A stretch of 64,000 nt of DNA, from the NCBI GenBank assembly GCA_004299485.1, contig SCQP01000001.1:186001-250000 (forward strand). Reading direction: 5' to 3'. The translations under genes and the position numbers were made by a program. Below are positions 22,585 to 30,461 of the stretch, one piece after another (the stretch's first letter is position 1; every line of letters starts with the position of its first letter). The notes under the pieces are model-generated. The model searched no databases. It saw nothing but the letters and a program-made list of their open reading frames with translations, and had not been told where the DNA came from. Origin of the DNA: Acidobacteriota bacterium (GTDB lineage: Bacteria; Acidobacteriota; Terriglobia; Terriglobales; SCQP01).

Positions 22585-25033
22585 GTGTTCCGGACTCAGG
22601 GACTATTTTGACCTCAAAGTCCTGGCCTTGCCAGCGGCCATCGGCGACGTAGCGCATGGTGAAGCGGAGGGGAGCTTTTTGCGCCGGTTTGGTAACAACA
22701 TCCACGTACTCGAAGCCGCAATCGGTAGGGGTTGAGCGCTGGTCGGTCACGGTGGTCCATTCATCCAGACTAGAGTGCAGGAAAAACGGCGCATCGATTT
22801 GGACGCGCAGGGTCGCGCCGGCCGGCATGCGGGCGACCTGGCGATGGAACTTCCAGACTTCGAGGAAGCGGGTACGCTTGCGGGCGCCACGGCTGTAGCG
22901 GTCGGCAACTTCGGGAATGAGATCGAAGACGGCGCCGTCAGCAAGGGAGCGCAGCAGGCGGACGTACTCGGCATGCGCCCACAGCAGCGGCATGGCGCTG
23001 CCGCTGGGGCGGCCGAAGTACAGGAACCGACGCGGCAGGTCGGGTAAGTCCCAGATTTGCTCCGGCAGCATCTGCATATGGTTGGCAAGCCGCTCCATCG
23101 CGTGGACGTAAGGCGCGGCATCGCGGCCGGCGGCCAGCTCGTAGTGGCCGCGCTCGCCGGTGAGCAACGGCCAGGCGCCGCCGCGGCCCCAGCCGGTATA
23201 GGCCGAGCCATCCGTGTGCTGGCCATAGCCGTCGTGGTTGTAGCGATGCCAGCAGTCGCCAAAGGGCGTGGAGACTTTCAGGACAGCATCCACGACGCGG
23301 AGAGAGTCTTCGATCAACGGATCGCCGCCGGCGCGGATGCCGTAGCGCACCAGTTCGAGAAAGCCGCCGTCGATGATGTCGCGGGCGGGAAAATCCGATG
23401 GTTCGCCGGGCGCGATGTTGTTGATATGCAGGATGGCGGAGTTGGGATCTTCATCCGCGCCCACGCCCATGCGCGGTGCGGGATTGATGCGGATGTAATG
23501 CCGCCGGATGCCGGGCACGATCGCTCCTTGCGTGGTCACGGTCCAGGCTTCGAGGTGGCTCTCGACGAAATCGGCGTAGTCCAGGGCTAACTGCGCCATC
23601 GCGGCATTGCCATGCGCGCGGGCCAGATCGGCGGCACAAACCAGGCCGGCGATATGAACCGCGAGGCTGGAGGGCGAGTAGCCGCCCGCTTCTTCCCAGC
23701 GCTCCTGCGGCGTGGCGGGGCCGTGGCGCAACATGTAACCGACGGCGCGCGCCACCATGGGATACGGATCAATGTCGGGCAGGGCCCCTTCACGGCGCAT
23801 CCGCCAGGCGAGCAGAACCGGAAATGCGACTTCGTCGAGCTGAATGCCTTGCCAATAGGGCGTGCCGTTGACCCAGAAGTTCTGCGCGAAGCCGCCGTCA
23901 GGGTGCTGCGAGGCCGCCAGGTACAACAGAGCGCGCCGCGGCGTTACATGGTCGCCGCTGGCGAGCAGACCGGTAGCGCTCTGCACCAGGTCGCGCGTCC
24001 AGACCAGATGATAGCCGCCCAAATCCTCATCGCCCTTGGTTTCACCCCAGGGAATGGAGAGGGAGGCGATCATGGCGCCGGGATAAGTTTTATCCTCATG
24101 GGCGAGCAATAGGCTGACGCTGCGCTGGTAGAGCGCCCCACCGTCCTGCGCGTATTGCGTCAGGGCCTTGCGATGAACGCAGGTGCGCTGCCACTGCTCC
24201 AGAAAGCGGTCCCGCGCCGCGTCGTAGGGCTGATCCAGGCTTTGCAGCAGGGTGTTGATGGCGGCCTGGCGGGTATCGCCAAAGGCGAGGCTCACGACAA
24301 ACTCGCGGCTGGCGCTCAGGTCTAGCTCGGCCGTGAGCGCCACGTTGCCATCGCTCGCGGTGTCGAAACTGAAGTTGGGCTGGCAATCGGCGGCCAAGTC
24401 GGTCCAGCCGTCACTTTTGCCCACAAAACCGGCGGAGCTGTGATGCAAGGGCACGGTGGCGCCGATGGCCAGCCAGGAGGTGCAGCGGTGCGCCAAAAGA
24501 ATGGGGCGTGAGGCAACTTCGGACACTTTGGCGAAATTGTGCCAGCCGATGCCGTCCATGTGCGGGGCGCACAGCAGGAACATCCGCAGGTTGCGCGCCA
24601 GCGCAGCGCTGGACTCGACTTTGGTATGCAGCAGCACGCAGCTCAGATGTGGGTCGGCGATCAGCTCCTTATGGCAGCGATAGCGGCCCTGACGGTCTTC
24701 GGTGGTGATGCGGAAGCCGAGCGCTTCCTGCGCCAGTGCCTCGACGTGGGAGTCGCAGTCGCGCCGCTCGCTATGAAAGAACGTCTGACCGTCGGTGAAG
24801 AGGAACTGGAAGTCGCGGACCTGGGGACGGTCAAGGGTAGGAAAGTAAATCTCCGTGAGCGTGCCCTGCGCGAGTGTGAACCACACGCGGCTGGAGGCGG
24901 CGTACGCAGTGCCGATGGCGTCCTTGCCACCGCGCGTCCAGCGCGGCGCAATGCCGGGCGAGCCGAACGCTTCCCCTCCCTGTCTTTGCGGCTGTGCCCC
25001 TGGTTCCACGCGGATGGCGCTGGCTGCGCTCAT
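22580..25033 (-). CDS. GH15 glucoamylase
   Basis: An 817-residue glycoside hydrolase family 15 enzyme. The N-terminal beta-sandwich (to ~280) has TLTEIYFPTLDRPQVRDFQF. The (alpha/alpha)6 barrel has GDEDLGGYHLVWTRDLVQSA, the ERWEEAGGYSPSSLAVH segment with the likely general acid Glu, and the catalytic-base segment GGAWPLLTGERGHYELAAG. It releases glucose from alpha-1,4 glucans or acts on trehalose or isomaltose, depending on the subgroup. No signal peptide is visible, which points to cytoplasmic turnover of storage glucan. Its ATG overlaps the stop of the M50-CBS protease gene (ATGA). Confidence 0.92.
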   Translation of the reverse strand: MSAASAIRVEPGAQPQRQGGEAFGSPGIAPRWTRGGKDAIGTAYAASSRVWFTLAQGTLTEIYFPTLDRPQVRDFQFLFTDGQTFFHSERRDCDSHVEALAQEALGFRITTEDRQGRYRCHKELIADPHLSCVLLHTKVESSAALARNLRMFLLCAPHMDGIGWHNFAKVSEVASRPILLAHRCTSWLAIGATVPLHHSSAGFVGKSDGWTDLAADCQPNFSFDTASDGNVALTAELDLSASREFVVSLAFGDTRQAAINTLLQSLDQPYDAARDRFLEQWQRTCVHRKALTQYAQDGGALYQRSVSLLLAHEDKTYPGAMIASLSIPWGETKGDEDLGGYHLVWTRDLVQSATGLLASGDHVTPRRALLYLAASQHPDGGFAQNFWVNGTPYWQGIQLDEVAFPVLLAWRMRREGALPDIDPYPMVARAVGYMLRHGPATPQERWEEAGGYSPSSLAVHIAGLVCAADLARAHGNAAMAQLALDYADFVESHLEAWTVTTQGAIVPGIRRHYIRINPAPRMGVGADEDPNSAILHINNIAPGEPSDFPARDIIDGGFLELVRYGIRAGGDPLIEDSLRVVDAVLKVSTPFGDCWHRYNHDGYGQHTDGSAYTGWGRGGAWPLLTGERGHYELAAGRDAAPYVHAMERLANHMQMLPEQIWDLPDLPRRFLYFGRPSGSAMPLLWAHAEYVRLLRSLADGAVFDLIPEVADRYSRGARKRTRFLEVWKFHRQVARMPAGATLRVQIDAPFFLHSSLDEWTTVTDQRSTPTDCGFEYVDVVTKPAQKAPLRFTMRYVADGRWQGQDFEVKIVPESGTL

Positions 25034-26160
25034 GAATTCCCTCCTGCCAGAGTTGTATTCAACAGTTCGATAATGCGATCACGGCGGATGATGCCGCGGA
25101 CGCCGCTATCAGTCAGTATGGGCAATTGGCCCACATTGTGCTCCACCATTTTCCGCAGTGCCGAGTGCAAACCTTCGCCCGGCAGCACCGTAGCCATGGC
25201 GTCGCGCGGCACCATCACATCACGAACCAGCGTCGTGCCCCACCGCTCACGGGGGATGCGCGACAGATCGGCGGCGGTAATAATGCCCAGCAAGTTGTCG
25301 TGGGTGTCCATCACCAGGCTGGCGCGGAACTGATGCTGGGTAGCCAGATCAGAGATGAAGCTTTCGAGATTGATGTCCGGTGGCACGCGCGAGAAAAATG
25401 GCGTCTCCAGATCGCGCACGGTGTAGTGGCTGAGCGCCGATTCCAGCTCCGTCTGACGCCAGCTCTGTTCGGCCGCGCTCAGCAGGAACCAGCCGATGAA
25501 GGCGAGCCAAATGCCGTCAACGCCCTGCCCGCTGAAAAACTGAAACACGCCCCAGAGAATGAAGCCGATGGCTACTACCTTGCCGACCTGGGTGGCCCAG
25601 CGCGTGGACTTGACAAAGTCCTTGTTCGAGCTCCACAAAATGGCGCGCAGCACGCGGCCGCCATCCAGCGGGAAGCCGGGGATGAGGTTGAACAAGGCAA
25701 GCAGGATGTTGATGTAGCCCAGCCATTCGAGGATGGCGAAGAAGGGCGTGTGGACATTGCCGCTCTGGCCCCACCACAAACAGAGGCCGCCAAGGACCAG
25801 GCTGCAGAGCGGGCCGGCGATGGCGACCTTGAACTCCGTGCCGGCATCGTCCGGCTCGCGCGTCAGCTCACTGACGCCGCCGAACACGAAGAGCGTGATG
25901 ACATGGACGGGCAAACCTTTGGCGCGGGCGACCAGGCTGTGCGCCAGTTCGTGGAGTACGACCGAGACGAAGAACAGGATGGTGGTGACCGCGGCGGCGG
26001 CGACGACGGCGAGCTGGGACCAGTGCGGGTTAGCGCCGGCGAAATAGCTGGCCAGAGTGACCGCAATGAGCACCAGGATGATGATCCAGCTCATATGGAA
26101 CTGGATATCAATGCCAAACAGGCGCACCAGACGATGGCTTTGGGGGCTGCGCGGCGGCAT
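25030..26160 (-). CDS. site-2 protease-like M50 metalloprotease with two CBS domains
   Basis: A 376-residue membrane protein. VVLHELAHSLVARAKG holds the HExxH zinc motif inside a membrane helix, and IPGFPLDGGRVLRA supplies the third ligand (the N/DG motif region). Five to six hydrophobic segments precede the cytoplasmic end, which holds two CBS units (about 250-376; FISDLATQHQFRASLVM and VEHNVGQLPILTDSGVRG). CBS domains usually bind adenosine nucleotides, so intramembrane cleavage may be energy-regulated. ATG 26160 is preferred to the longer frame. It heads a minus-strand cluster (protease, glucoamylase, aldolase, hemW) and diverges from the VIT1 gene. Confidence 0.9.
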   Translation of the reverse strand: MPPRSPQSHRLVRLFGIDIQFHMSWIIILVLIAVTLASYFAGANPHWSQLAVVAAAAVTTILFFVSVVLHELAHSLVARAKGLPVHVITLFVFGGVSELTREPDDAGTEFKVAIAGPLCSLVLGGLCLWWGQSGNVHTPFFAILEWLGYINILLALFNLIPGFPLDGGRVLRAILWSSNKDFVKSTRWATQVGKVVAIGFILWGVFQFFSGQGVDGIWLAFIGWFLLSAAEQSWRQTELESALSHYTVRDLETPFFSRVPPDINLESFISDLATQHQFRASLVMDTHDNLLGIITAADLSRIPRERWGTTLVRDVMVPRDAMATVLPGEGLHSALRKMVEHNVGQLPILTDSGVRGIIRRDRIIELLNTTLAGGNS

Positions 26161-26233
26161 GAGGCTTCTACCCCCTATTATGGCCGGGACTGCGCCCCCG
26201 CGCTGCATGGCGGAAAGCTGTTAGCATCGTAGC

Positions 26234-26968
26234 GTGAGCACGCCCACTCCTGCTGCCGCCGCCCACATGCCTGCGACCGAGCCTCAGCATACCGAGCATC
26301 ACTTTCGCGGCAGCGCCCGCCTGCGCGATTTCGTCATTGGCATGTCGGACGGGCTCACGGTGCCGTTTGCTCTCGCCGCGGGACTGAGCGGGGCGGCACT
26401 GAGCAGCCGGATCGTGGTCACGGCAGGCCTGGCGGAAATTGCGGCAGGTTCGATTGCCATGGGCCTGGGAGGGTATCTTGCGGCGCGCAGCGATGCAGAA
26501 CACTATGCCAGCGAGCTTGCCCGCGAAGAACGTGAAATCGCCGAGCGTCCGGAGGACGAGCGCCAGGAAGTCGCCGAGATCCTCCAGACCTATGGCATGA
26601 GCGAGCGCGAAAGCACGCAGGTCACTTCCGCCCTCGCGGAGAGGCCGCGCGCCTGGCGCGACTTCATGATGCGCTTCGAGCTAGGCCTGGAAGCGCCCGA
26701 ACCCGGCCGCGCCTGGGCGAGCGCCTCCACCATTGCCGGCGCCTACATCCTGGGCGGGATGATTCCGCTGGCGCCTTACTTTGCGCCGATTTCGCTGCAC
26801 GTGGCGCTGGCAGCGTCGATTGCGGTCACAGGGACGGCCTTGCTGGTGTTCGGCTATATCAAAGGCCGCTTTACGGGTTCGCAGCCCTTGCGCTCGGCAC
26901 TGCAAACGGCCGTCATTGGCGGCCTGGCGGCGACAGCCGCCTTCTTCATTGCCCGCGCGATTTCCTAA
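26234..26968 (+). CDS. VIT1/CCC1-family Fe2+/Mn2+ transporter
   Basis: A 244-residue membrane protein of the VIT1/CCC1 (DUF125) family. It has LRDFVIGMSDGLTVPFALAA, the characteristic first helix, then AEIAAGSIAMGLGGYLAARS and a cytoplasmic helical metal-binding segment rich in Glu (EEREIAERPEDERQEVAEIL). Three C-terminal helices follow (YILGGMIPLAPYF onwards). Family members move iron or manganese out of the cytosol. The GTG at 26234 is the only upstream start in frame. Its TAA overlaps the era ATG by one base (TAATG). Confidence 0.9.
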   Translation: MSTPTPAAAAHMPATEPQHTEHHFRGSARLRDFVIGMSDGLTVPFALAAGLSGAALSSRIVVTAGLAEIAAGSIAMGLGGYLAARSDAEHYASELAREEREIAERPEDERQEVAEILQTYGMSERESTQVTSALAERPRAWRDFMMRFELGLEAPEPGRAWASASTIAGAYILGGMIPLAPYFAPISLHVALAASIAVTGTALLVFGYIKGRFTGSQPLRSALQTAVIGGLAATAAFFIARAIS

Positions 26969-27882
26969 TGCACTCTGGATTCGTCACCATCCTGGGGCGG
27001 CCGAACACGGGCAAAAGCACGCTGGTCAACGCTCTGGTGGGCAGAAAAATCGCTGCCGTCACGCCACACCCGCAGACCACGCGCACGCGCTTGCTGGGCG
27101 TGGTCCGTACGCCGCAGGACCAGGCCGTGTTTGTGGATACGCCCGGCGTTCATCGGGGCAAGGGCCCGCTCGCGCGCGAGCTGACGCGCAGCGTTCACGC
27201 CGCGCTGGAGGGACGCGACCTGGCTCTATTCATGGTGGACGTTACCCGCGCCTGGGGAGCCGAAGACGCCATGGCGCTCGACCTGTTGCGCGGCGAGAAT
27301 GCCCCGCCGGTTTTCCTGGTGCTGAACAAAGTGGATCTGCTGCCACGCCGGGATGAGTTGCTGCCGCTAATTACCAGCTATCGCGAACGTTACCCGTTTG
27401 CCGAGATGATTCCGATTTCGGCGCTCAAGAAAGTGAACCTGAAAGAGTTGCTGCGGCTGGTATTCGCCGCGCTGCCGGAGGGTCCGGAATATTTTCCGGG
27501 CGAGCAGACGACCGATCAACCGGAGCAGTTCTGGATTTCAGAAGTCATCCGCGAGCAGGCGATGCTGGCGATGCGCGCGGAAATCCCCCATGCGCTGCGG
27601 GTCAGAATTGAGGGCGAACGGATGCGCCGCTCCCAGGGCAAGCCCTTGCGGATCATCGAAGCGGTGCTTATCTGCGAGCGCGAAGGCCAAAAGGCGGCGC
27701 TGGTCGGCCGCGGCGGTACGACCATCCGCCGCATCGGTTCGGGGGCACGCCAGCAGCTCGAAACGACGCTAGGTACGCACATTCTGCTGCAGCTACGGGT
27801 TCTGGTGCGTGCGGACTGGCGTGAAAACCCGCGAGCGGTCGCGGAAGTCGATTTCCATAATGGATCCAGCAGCTTAGGGTAG
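26968..27882 (+). CDS. era: GTPase Era
   Basis: A 304-residue ribosome-assembly GTPase. The G motifs are all present: GRPNTGKST (G1), TTRTRLLG (G2), DTPGVHRGKG (G3), LNKVDLL (G4) and ISALK (G5). The C-terminal KH domain contains ALVGRGGTTIRRIGSGARQQ, the RNA-binding loop that recognises the 3' end of 16S rRNA. The start overlaps the stop of the transporter gene, so translation is coupled. nrdR follows after 9 bases. Confidence 0.97.
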   Translation: MHSGFVTILGRPNTGKSTLVNALVGRKIAAVTPHPQTTRTRLLGVVRTPQDQAVFVDTPGVHRGKGPLARELTRSVHAALEGRDLALFMVDVTRAWGAEDAMALDLLRGENAPPVFLVLNKVDLLPRRDELLPLITSYRERYPFAEMIPISALKKVNLKELLRLVFAALPEGPEYFPGEQTTDQPEQFWISEVIREQAMLAMRAEIPHALRVRIEGERMRRSQGKPLRIIEAVLICEREGQKAALVGRGGTTIRRIGSGARQQLETTLGTHILLQLRVLVRADWRENPRAVAEVDFHNGSSSLG

Positions 27883-27891
27883 AATGCCGCC

Positions 27892-28347
27892 ATGCGCTGT
27901 CCGTTCTGTGGGCACTTGGAAGATCGCGTGGTGGACTCGCGCGAAAGCAAGGAAGGGGCGTCGATCCGCCGGCGTCGGGAGTGCCTGGCTTGCGAAAAGC
28001 GCTTCACCACCTACGAGCGGCTGGACGAAATTCCCTACATGGTGGTGAAGAAGGATGGCCGGCGGGAAAAATTCGAGCGCCAGAAAGTGCTCACCGGTCT
28101 ATTGCACGCCGCAGAGAAGCGGCCCATCTCGATGAGCCAGCTCGAAACCATCGTGAACGAAGCCGAGGCAGTGATTGTGGACTCGCCCGAGCGGGAAATT
28201 CCGACCAGTACCATCGGCCAACTGCTGATGGAACGCCTGCGCCAGATCGACAAAGTCGCCTATGTCCGCTTTGCTTCCGTGTACATGGATTTTAAGGACG
28301 TGAGCGAGTTCCTGACCGAGCTCAACCGGCTGTTGCACCAACGCTAG
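27892..28347 (+). CDS. nrdR: NrdR, repressor of ribonucleotide reductase genes
   Basis: A 151-residue protein with an N-terminal zinc ribbon (MRCPFCGHLEDRVVDSRES and CLACEKRFTTYER) and an ATP-cone domain (VVKKDGRREKFERQKVLTGL onwards). NrdR binds dATP or ATP and represses nrd promoters through NrdR boxes. No nrd gene or box was recognised in this window. Two strong hairpins follow the stop codon. Confidence 0.97.
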   Translation: MRCPFCGHLEDRVVDSRESKEGASIRRRRECLACEKRFTTYERLDEIPYMVVKKDGRREKFERQKVLTGLLHAAEKRPISMSQLETIVNEAEAVIVDSPEREIPTSTIGQLLMERLRQIDKVAYVRFASVYMDFKDVSEFLTELNRLLHQR

Positions 28348-28365
28348 ATGGGGCGGATACGCGAA

Positions 28366-28436
28366 GGCCGGGCTGGGGCTCCCGGGGCCCCCAGTCCGGC
28401 CGAGCGTCAAGCGGGTGGCGTGGCGCAGCCACGCCA
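28366..28436 (+). terminator. two consecutive hairpins after nrdR
   Basis: Bases 28366-28378 pair with 28389-28401 over 13 positions (one G-T), and TGGCGTGGC (28416-28424) pairs perfectly with GCCACGCCA (28428-28436) around a GCA loop. Neither has a T run, so they may stop transcription only with help from Rho or act as an RNA-stability barrier. They separate era-nrdR from the SYLF gene. Confidence 0.55.
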
Positions 28437-28505
28437 GGCCCCGCGCCAGTGAATAGATGTAGCCTTCTCCACCTTTGCCGGCATCGCATGATTCGGGGGT
28501 GTTTT

Positions 28506-29249
28506 ATGCGAACACGAACCGGACTCACCGCCTTGGCAGTGGCAGCTCTGCTTTTCGCCTGGATCGGTCCCACCTGGCTGCACGCGGACAGCACACGCGA
28601 CGACGATGTCGCGCGGCTGAAAAGCGCCTCCCAGGTCTTCCAGCAGATCATGGCCACGCCCGATCGTGCCATTCCTCAGGAGATTCTCGACGGCGCCCAC
28701 TGCATTGTCATCATCCCGGGCATGAAGAAAGGCGCGTTCGTATTCGGCGCCAACTACGGCAAAGGTGTTGCCACCTGTCGCAACCAGAGCGGACAAAAGT
28801 GGGGTCCACCGCTGTTCGTCACGATTGGCGGCGGGAGCTGGGGGCTGCAAATCGGAGCCCAGTCGAGCGACATTCTCATGGTGATGGGCAGCCGTGCGCA
28901 ACTGAATAGCCTGCTGAGCAGCAAATTCCGCGTGGGTGCGGAAGCCGCCGCGGCCGCTGGGCCGGTGGGCCGGCACGTGGAAGCCGGCACCGACGTCAAG
29001 CTCAACTCGCAGATTCTGACCTATGGCCGCAGCAAGGGCGCCTTTGCCGGCATCAGCATCAGTGGCGCGGTGGTGCAGCCGGATACGACCGGCAACGAAG
29101 CCATGTACGGCAAGCACAGCAACATGGAGGAAATTCTCAGCGGCAGCGGCGTGACGGCGCCGTCTGCGGCGGTGCCGCTGCTGCAGCAACTCAACGCCTT
29201 TCCGGCCAAAACGGCCGGCACCGCTGGCGGCAGCTTGGAGGAGCCCTGA
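28506..29249 (+). CDS. SYLF/YSC84-domain secreted protein
   Basis: A 247-residue exported protein. ATG 28506 has a GGGGGTG stretch before it and starts a signal peptide (RTGLTALAVAALLFAWIG). The mature part is a SYLF (YSC84, DUF500) domain: LKSASQVFQQIM, IVIIPGMKKGAFVFGANYGK, PLFVTIGGGSWGLQIGAQSS, then AGTDVKLNSQILTYGRSKG. SYLF domains bind lipids. In bacteria they are exported proteins of unclear role. The last five codons (SLEEP) and the TGA come from repeat copy C, which overlaps the 3' end. Confidence 0.9.
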   Translation: MRTRTGLTALAVAALLFAWIGPTWLHADSTRDDDVARLKSASQVFQQIMATPDRAIPQEILDGAHCIVIIPGMKKGAFVFGANYGKGVATCRNQSGQKWGPPLFVTIGGGSWGLQIGAQSSDILMVMGSRAQLNSLLSSKFRVGAEAAAAAGPVGRHVEAGTDVKLNSQILTYGRSKGAFAGISISGAVVQPDTTGNEAMYGKHSNMEEILSGSGVTAPSAAVPLLQQLNAFPAKTAGTAGGSLEEP

Positions 29250-29335
29250 GCGCCAGCGGGCGGACCCTGCCGGGAATCGAAGCCCGCACTCCAAGCGACC
29301 AACGGGAGCGACCAGGGCAATAAGTGGCGAGCCAC
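29226..29335 (-). repeat. dispersed GTGGCTCGCCAC repeat, copy C (complete)
   Basis: The GTGGCTCGCCAC end begins one base after the stop of thiO, in the direction of thiO transcription. The other end, with CTCCAAGCTGCCGCC, overlaps the last codons of the SYLF gene on the opposite strand. Pairing CTTGGAG/CTCCAAG and GCGGGC/GCCCGC is perfect in this copy. Confidence 0.92.
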
Positions 29336-29336
29336 A

Positions 29337-30416
29337 TCAGGCCGCCACGGCAAAGCGGCCCGGCCGGAACGGGGTTAGATCGAGCGCGGACGTCAAGAAA
29401 CCTTTGGTGATGGCCGAAGTCAGAATTTTCGCTGTTATGGGGGCGAGGAGAATGCCGTCGCGGTAGTGACCTGCCGCCAGCCAGTATCCAGGACAACTGG
29501 TCGGCCCCAGAATCGGCAACTCATCGCCCGAACAGGGGCGGAACCCTGCCCAGGTCTCCTGCACGGCAGCATCGGCCAGCGCCGGCACCAGCGCGGCGGC
29601 GTGCCGGCGAAATTCTTCGATGCGCGCCGGCTCGACGCCGCCGGCAAAGCCCACGTCCTCGACGGTTGAGCCAACCAGGATGCGCCCATCGGTGCGCGGC
29701 ACCAGATAGATATCGGCGCCTTCGATCACATGGCGCAACGCGATACGGCTGCGCAGGCAAAGCATCTGACCCTTGCGCGGGCGCACCGGAACGCTCACCG
29801 GCGCCACAATTTGGGACGCCCAGGCGCCGGCCGCGTTCACCACGATGGGCGCATGATGGCGCTCGCTCCCAGCCGTGACCGTCAACCCGCCGTCCAGCGC
29901 TGGCTCAATGGCGCTGACGGCTGCGTGTTCGACGAGGCGAACGCCGCGAGCACGCATCGAGGTGAGCAGCGCGGCCGACAAGGCGCGATTATCTACGCTG
30001 TGGTCATCGGCGATGCGCCAGACTTCGATTTTGCCATGGCAGGCAAGCTGCGGCTCCAGCTCGGCAAGGCGGGCGTGATCGATCTTTTGCCAGCCTTCCA
30101 GGGCCGGCGCAGGCGCCGGATGATTCGCGCTGGCCAGAAACAGCGTTCCACCGGGACGGTAACCGACCGAAGCGCCAGTTTCACGCTCCAGCTCGGCGAC
30201 CCAGGTGGGATAGAGCCGCGCACTGGCGATCGTCAGCGGCCGCAGTTGCGGATCGCTCGTCTGCCGGCCTGCCAACATGCCCGCGCCCGCCCAGGAGGCC
30301 TGCTGCGCGGCCGCGCCGGCGTCGAACACAGCGACCCGAAGTCCGTGCGCTGCGAGTTCGCGCGCCAGCGCCAGACCGATCAGTCCCGCGCCGGCAACGA
30401 TTACATCAGTCTCCAT
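29337..30416 (-). CDS. thiO: FAD-dependent glycine oxidase ThiO-like
   Basis: A 359-residue DAO-family flavoprotein. The dinucleotide motif VAGAGLIGLALARELAAHG lies at the N-terminus and FDAGAAAQQASWAGAGMLAG, typical of ThiO, follows. Further family segments are RPRKGQMLCL, YLVPRTDGRILVGSTVEDVG and CPGYWLAAGHYRDGILLAP. ThiO makes iminoglycine for the thiazole part of thiamine. No other thi gene is nearby, so another D-amino-acid oxidase role is possible. It diverges from kdsD across 45 bp, which is too short for a TPP riboswitch. Confidence 0.85.
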   Translation of the reverse strand: METDVIVAGAGLIGLALARELAAHGLRVAVFDAGAAAQQASWAGAGMLAGRQTSDPQLRPLTIASARLYPTWVAELERETGASVGYRPGGTLFLASANHPAPAPALEGWQKIDHARLAELEPQLACHGKIEVWRIADDHSVDNRALSAALLTSMRARGVRLVEHAAVSAIEPALDGGLTVTAGSERHHAPIVVNAAGAWASQIVAPVSVPVRPRKGQMLCLRSRIALRHVIEGADIYLVPRTDGRILVGSTVEDVGFAGGVEPARIEEFRRHAAALVPALADAAVQETWAGFRPCSGDELPILGPTSCPGYWLAAGHYRDGILLAPITAKILTSAITKGFLTSALDLTPFRPGRFAVAA

Positions 30417-30461
30417 GAGTCCAGCTTAACGCGGCGCGAATGCTACCATGGGCTTTCACTC

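Noticed and set aside
20036-22735. An 899-codon open frame on the + strand
   Set aside because: It runs antisense through three recognisable minus-strand genes (threonine aldolase, hemW, LacD-like) and into GH15. Its composition is that of a high-GC shadow frame.
29730-30461. Upstream extension of the kdsD frame
   Set aside because: It overlaps thiO on the opposite strand, and KdsD/KpsF proteins begin at the MPDSRAIQ segment (30462).
30417-30461. TPP riboswitch before thiO
   Set aside because: The gap to the divergent kdsD start is only 45 bases, too short, and lacks the thi-box sequence.
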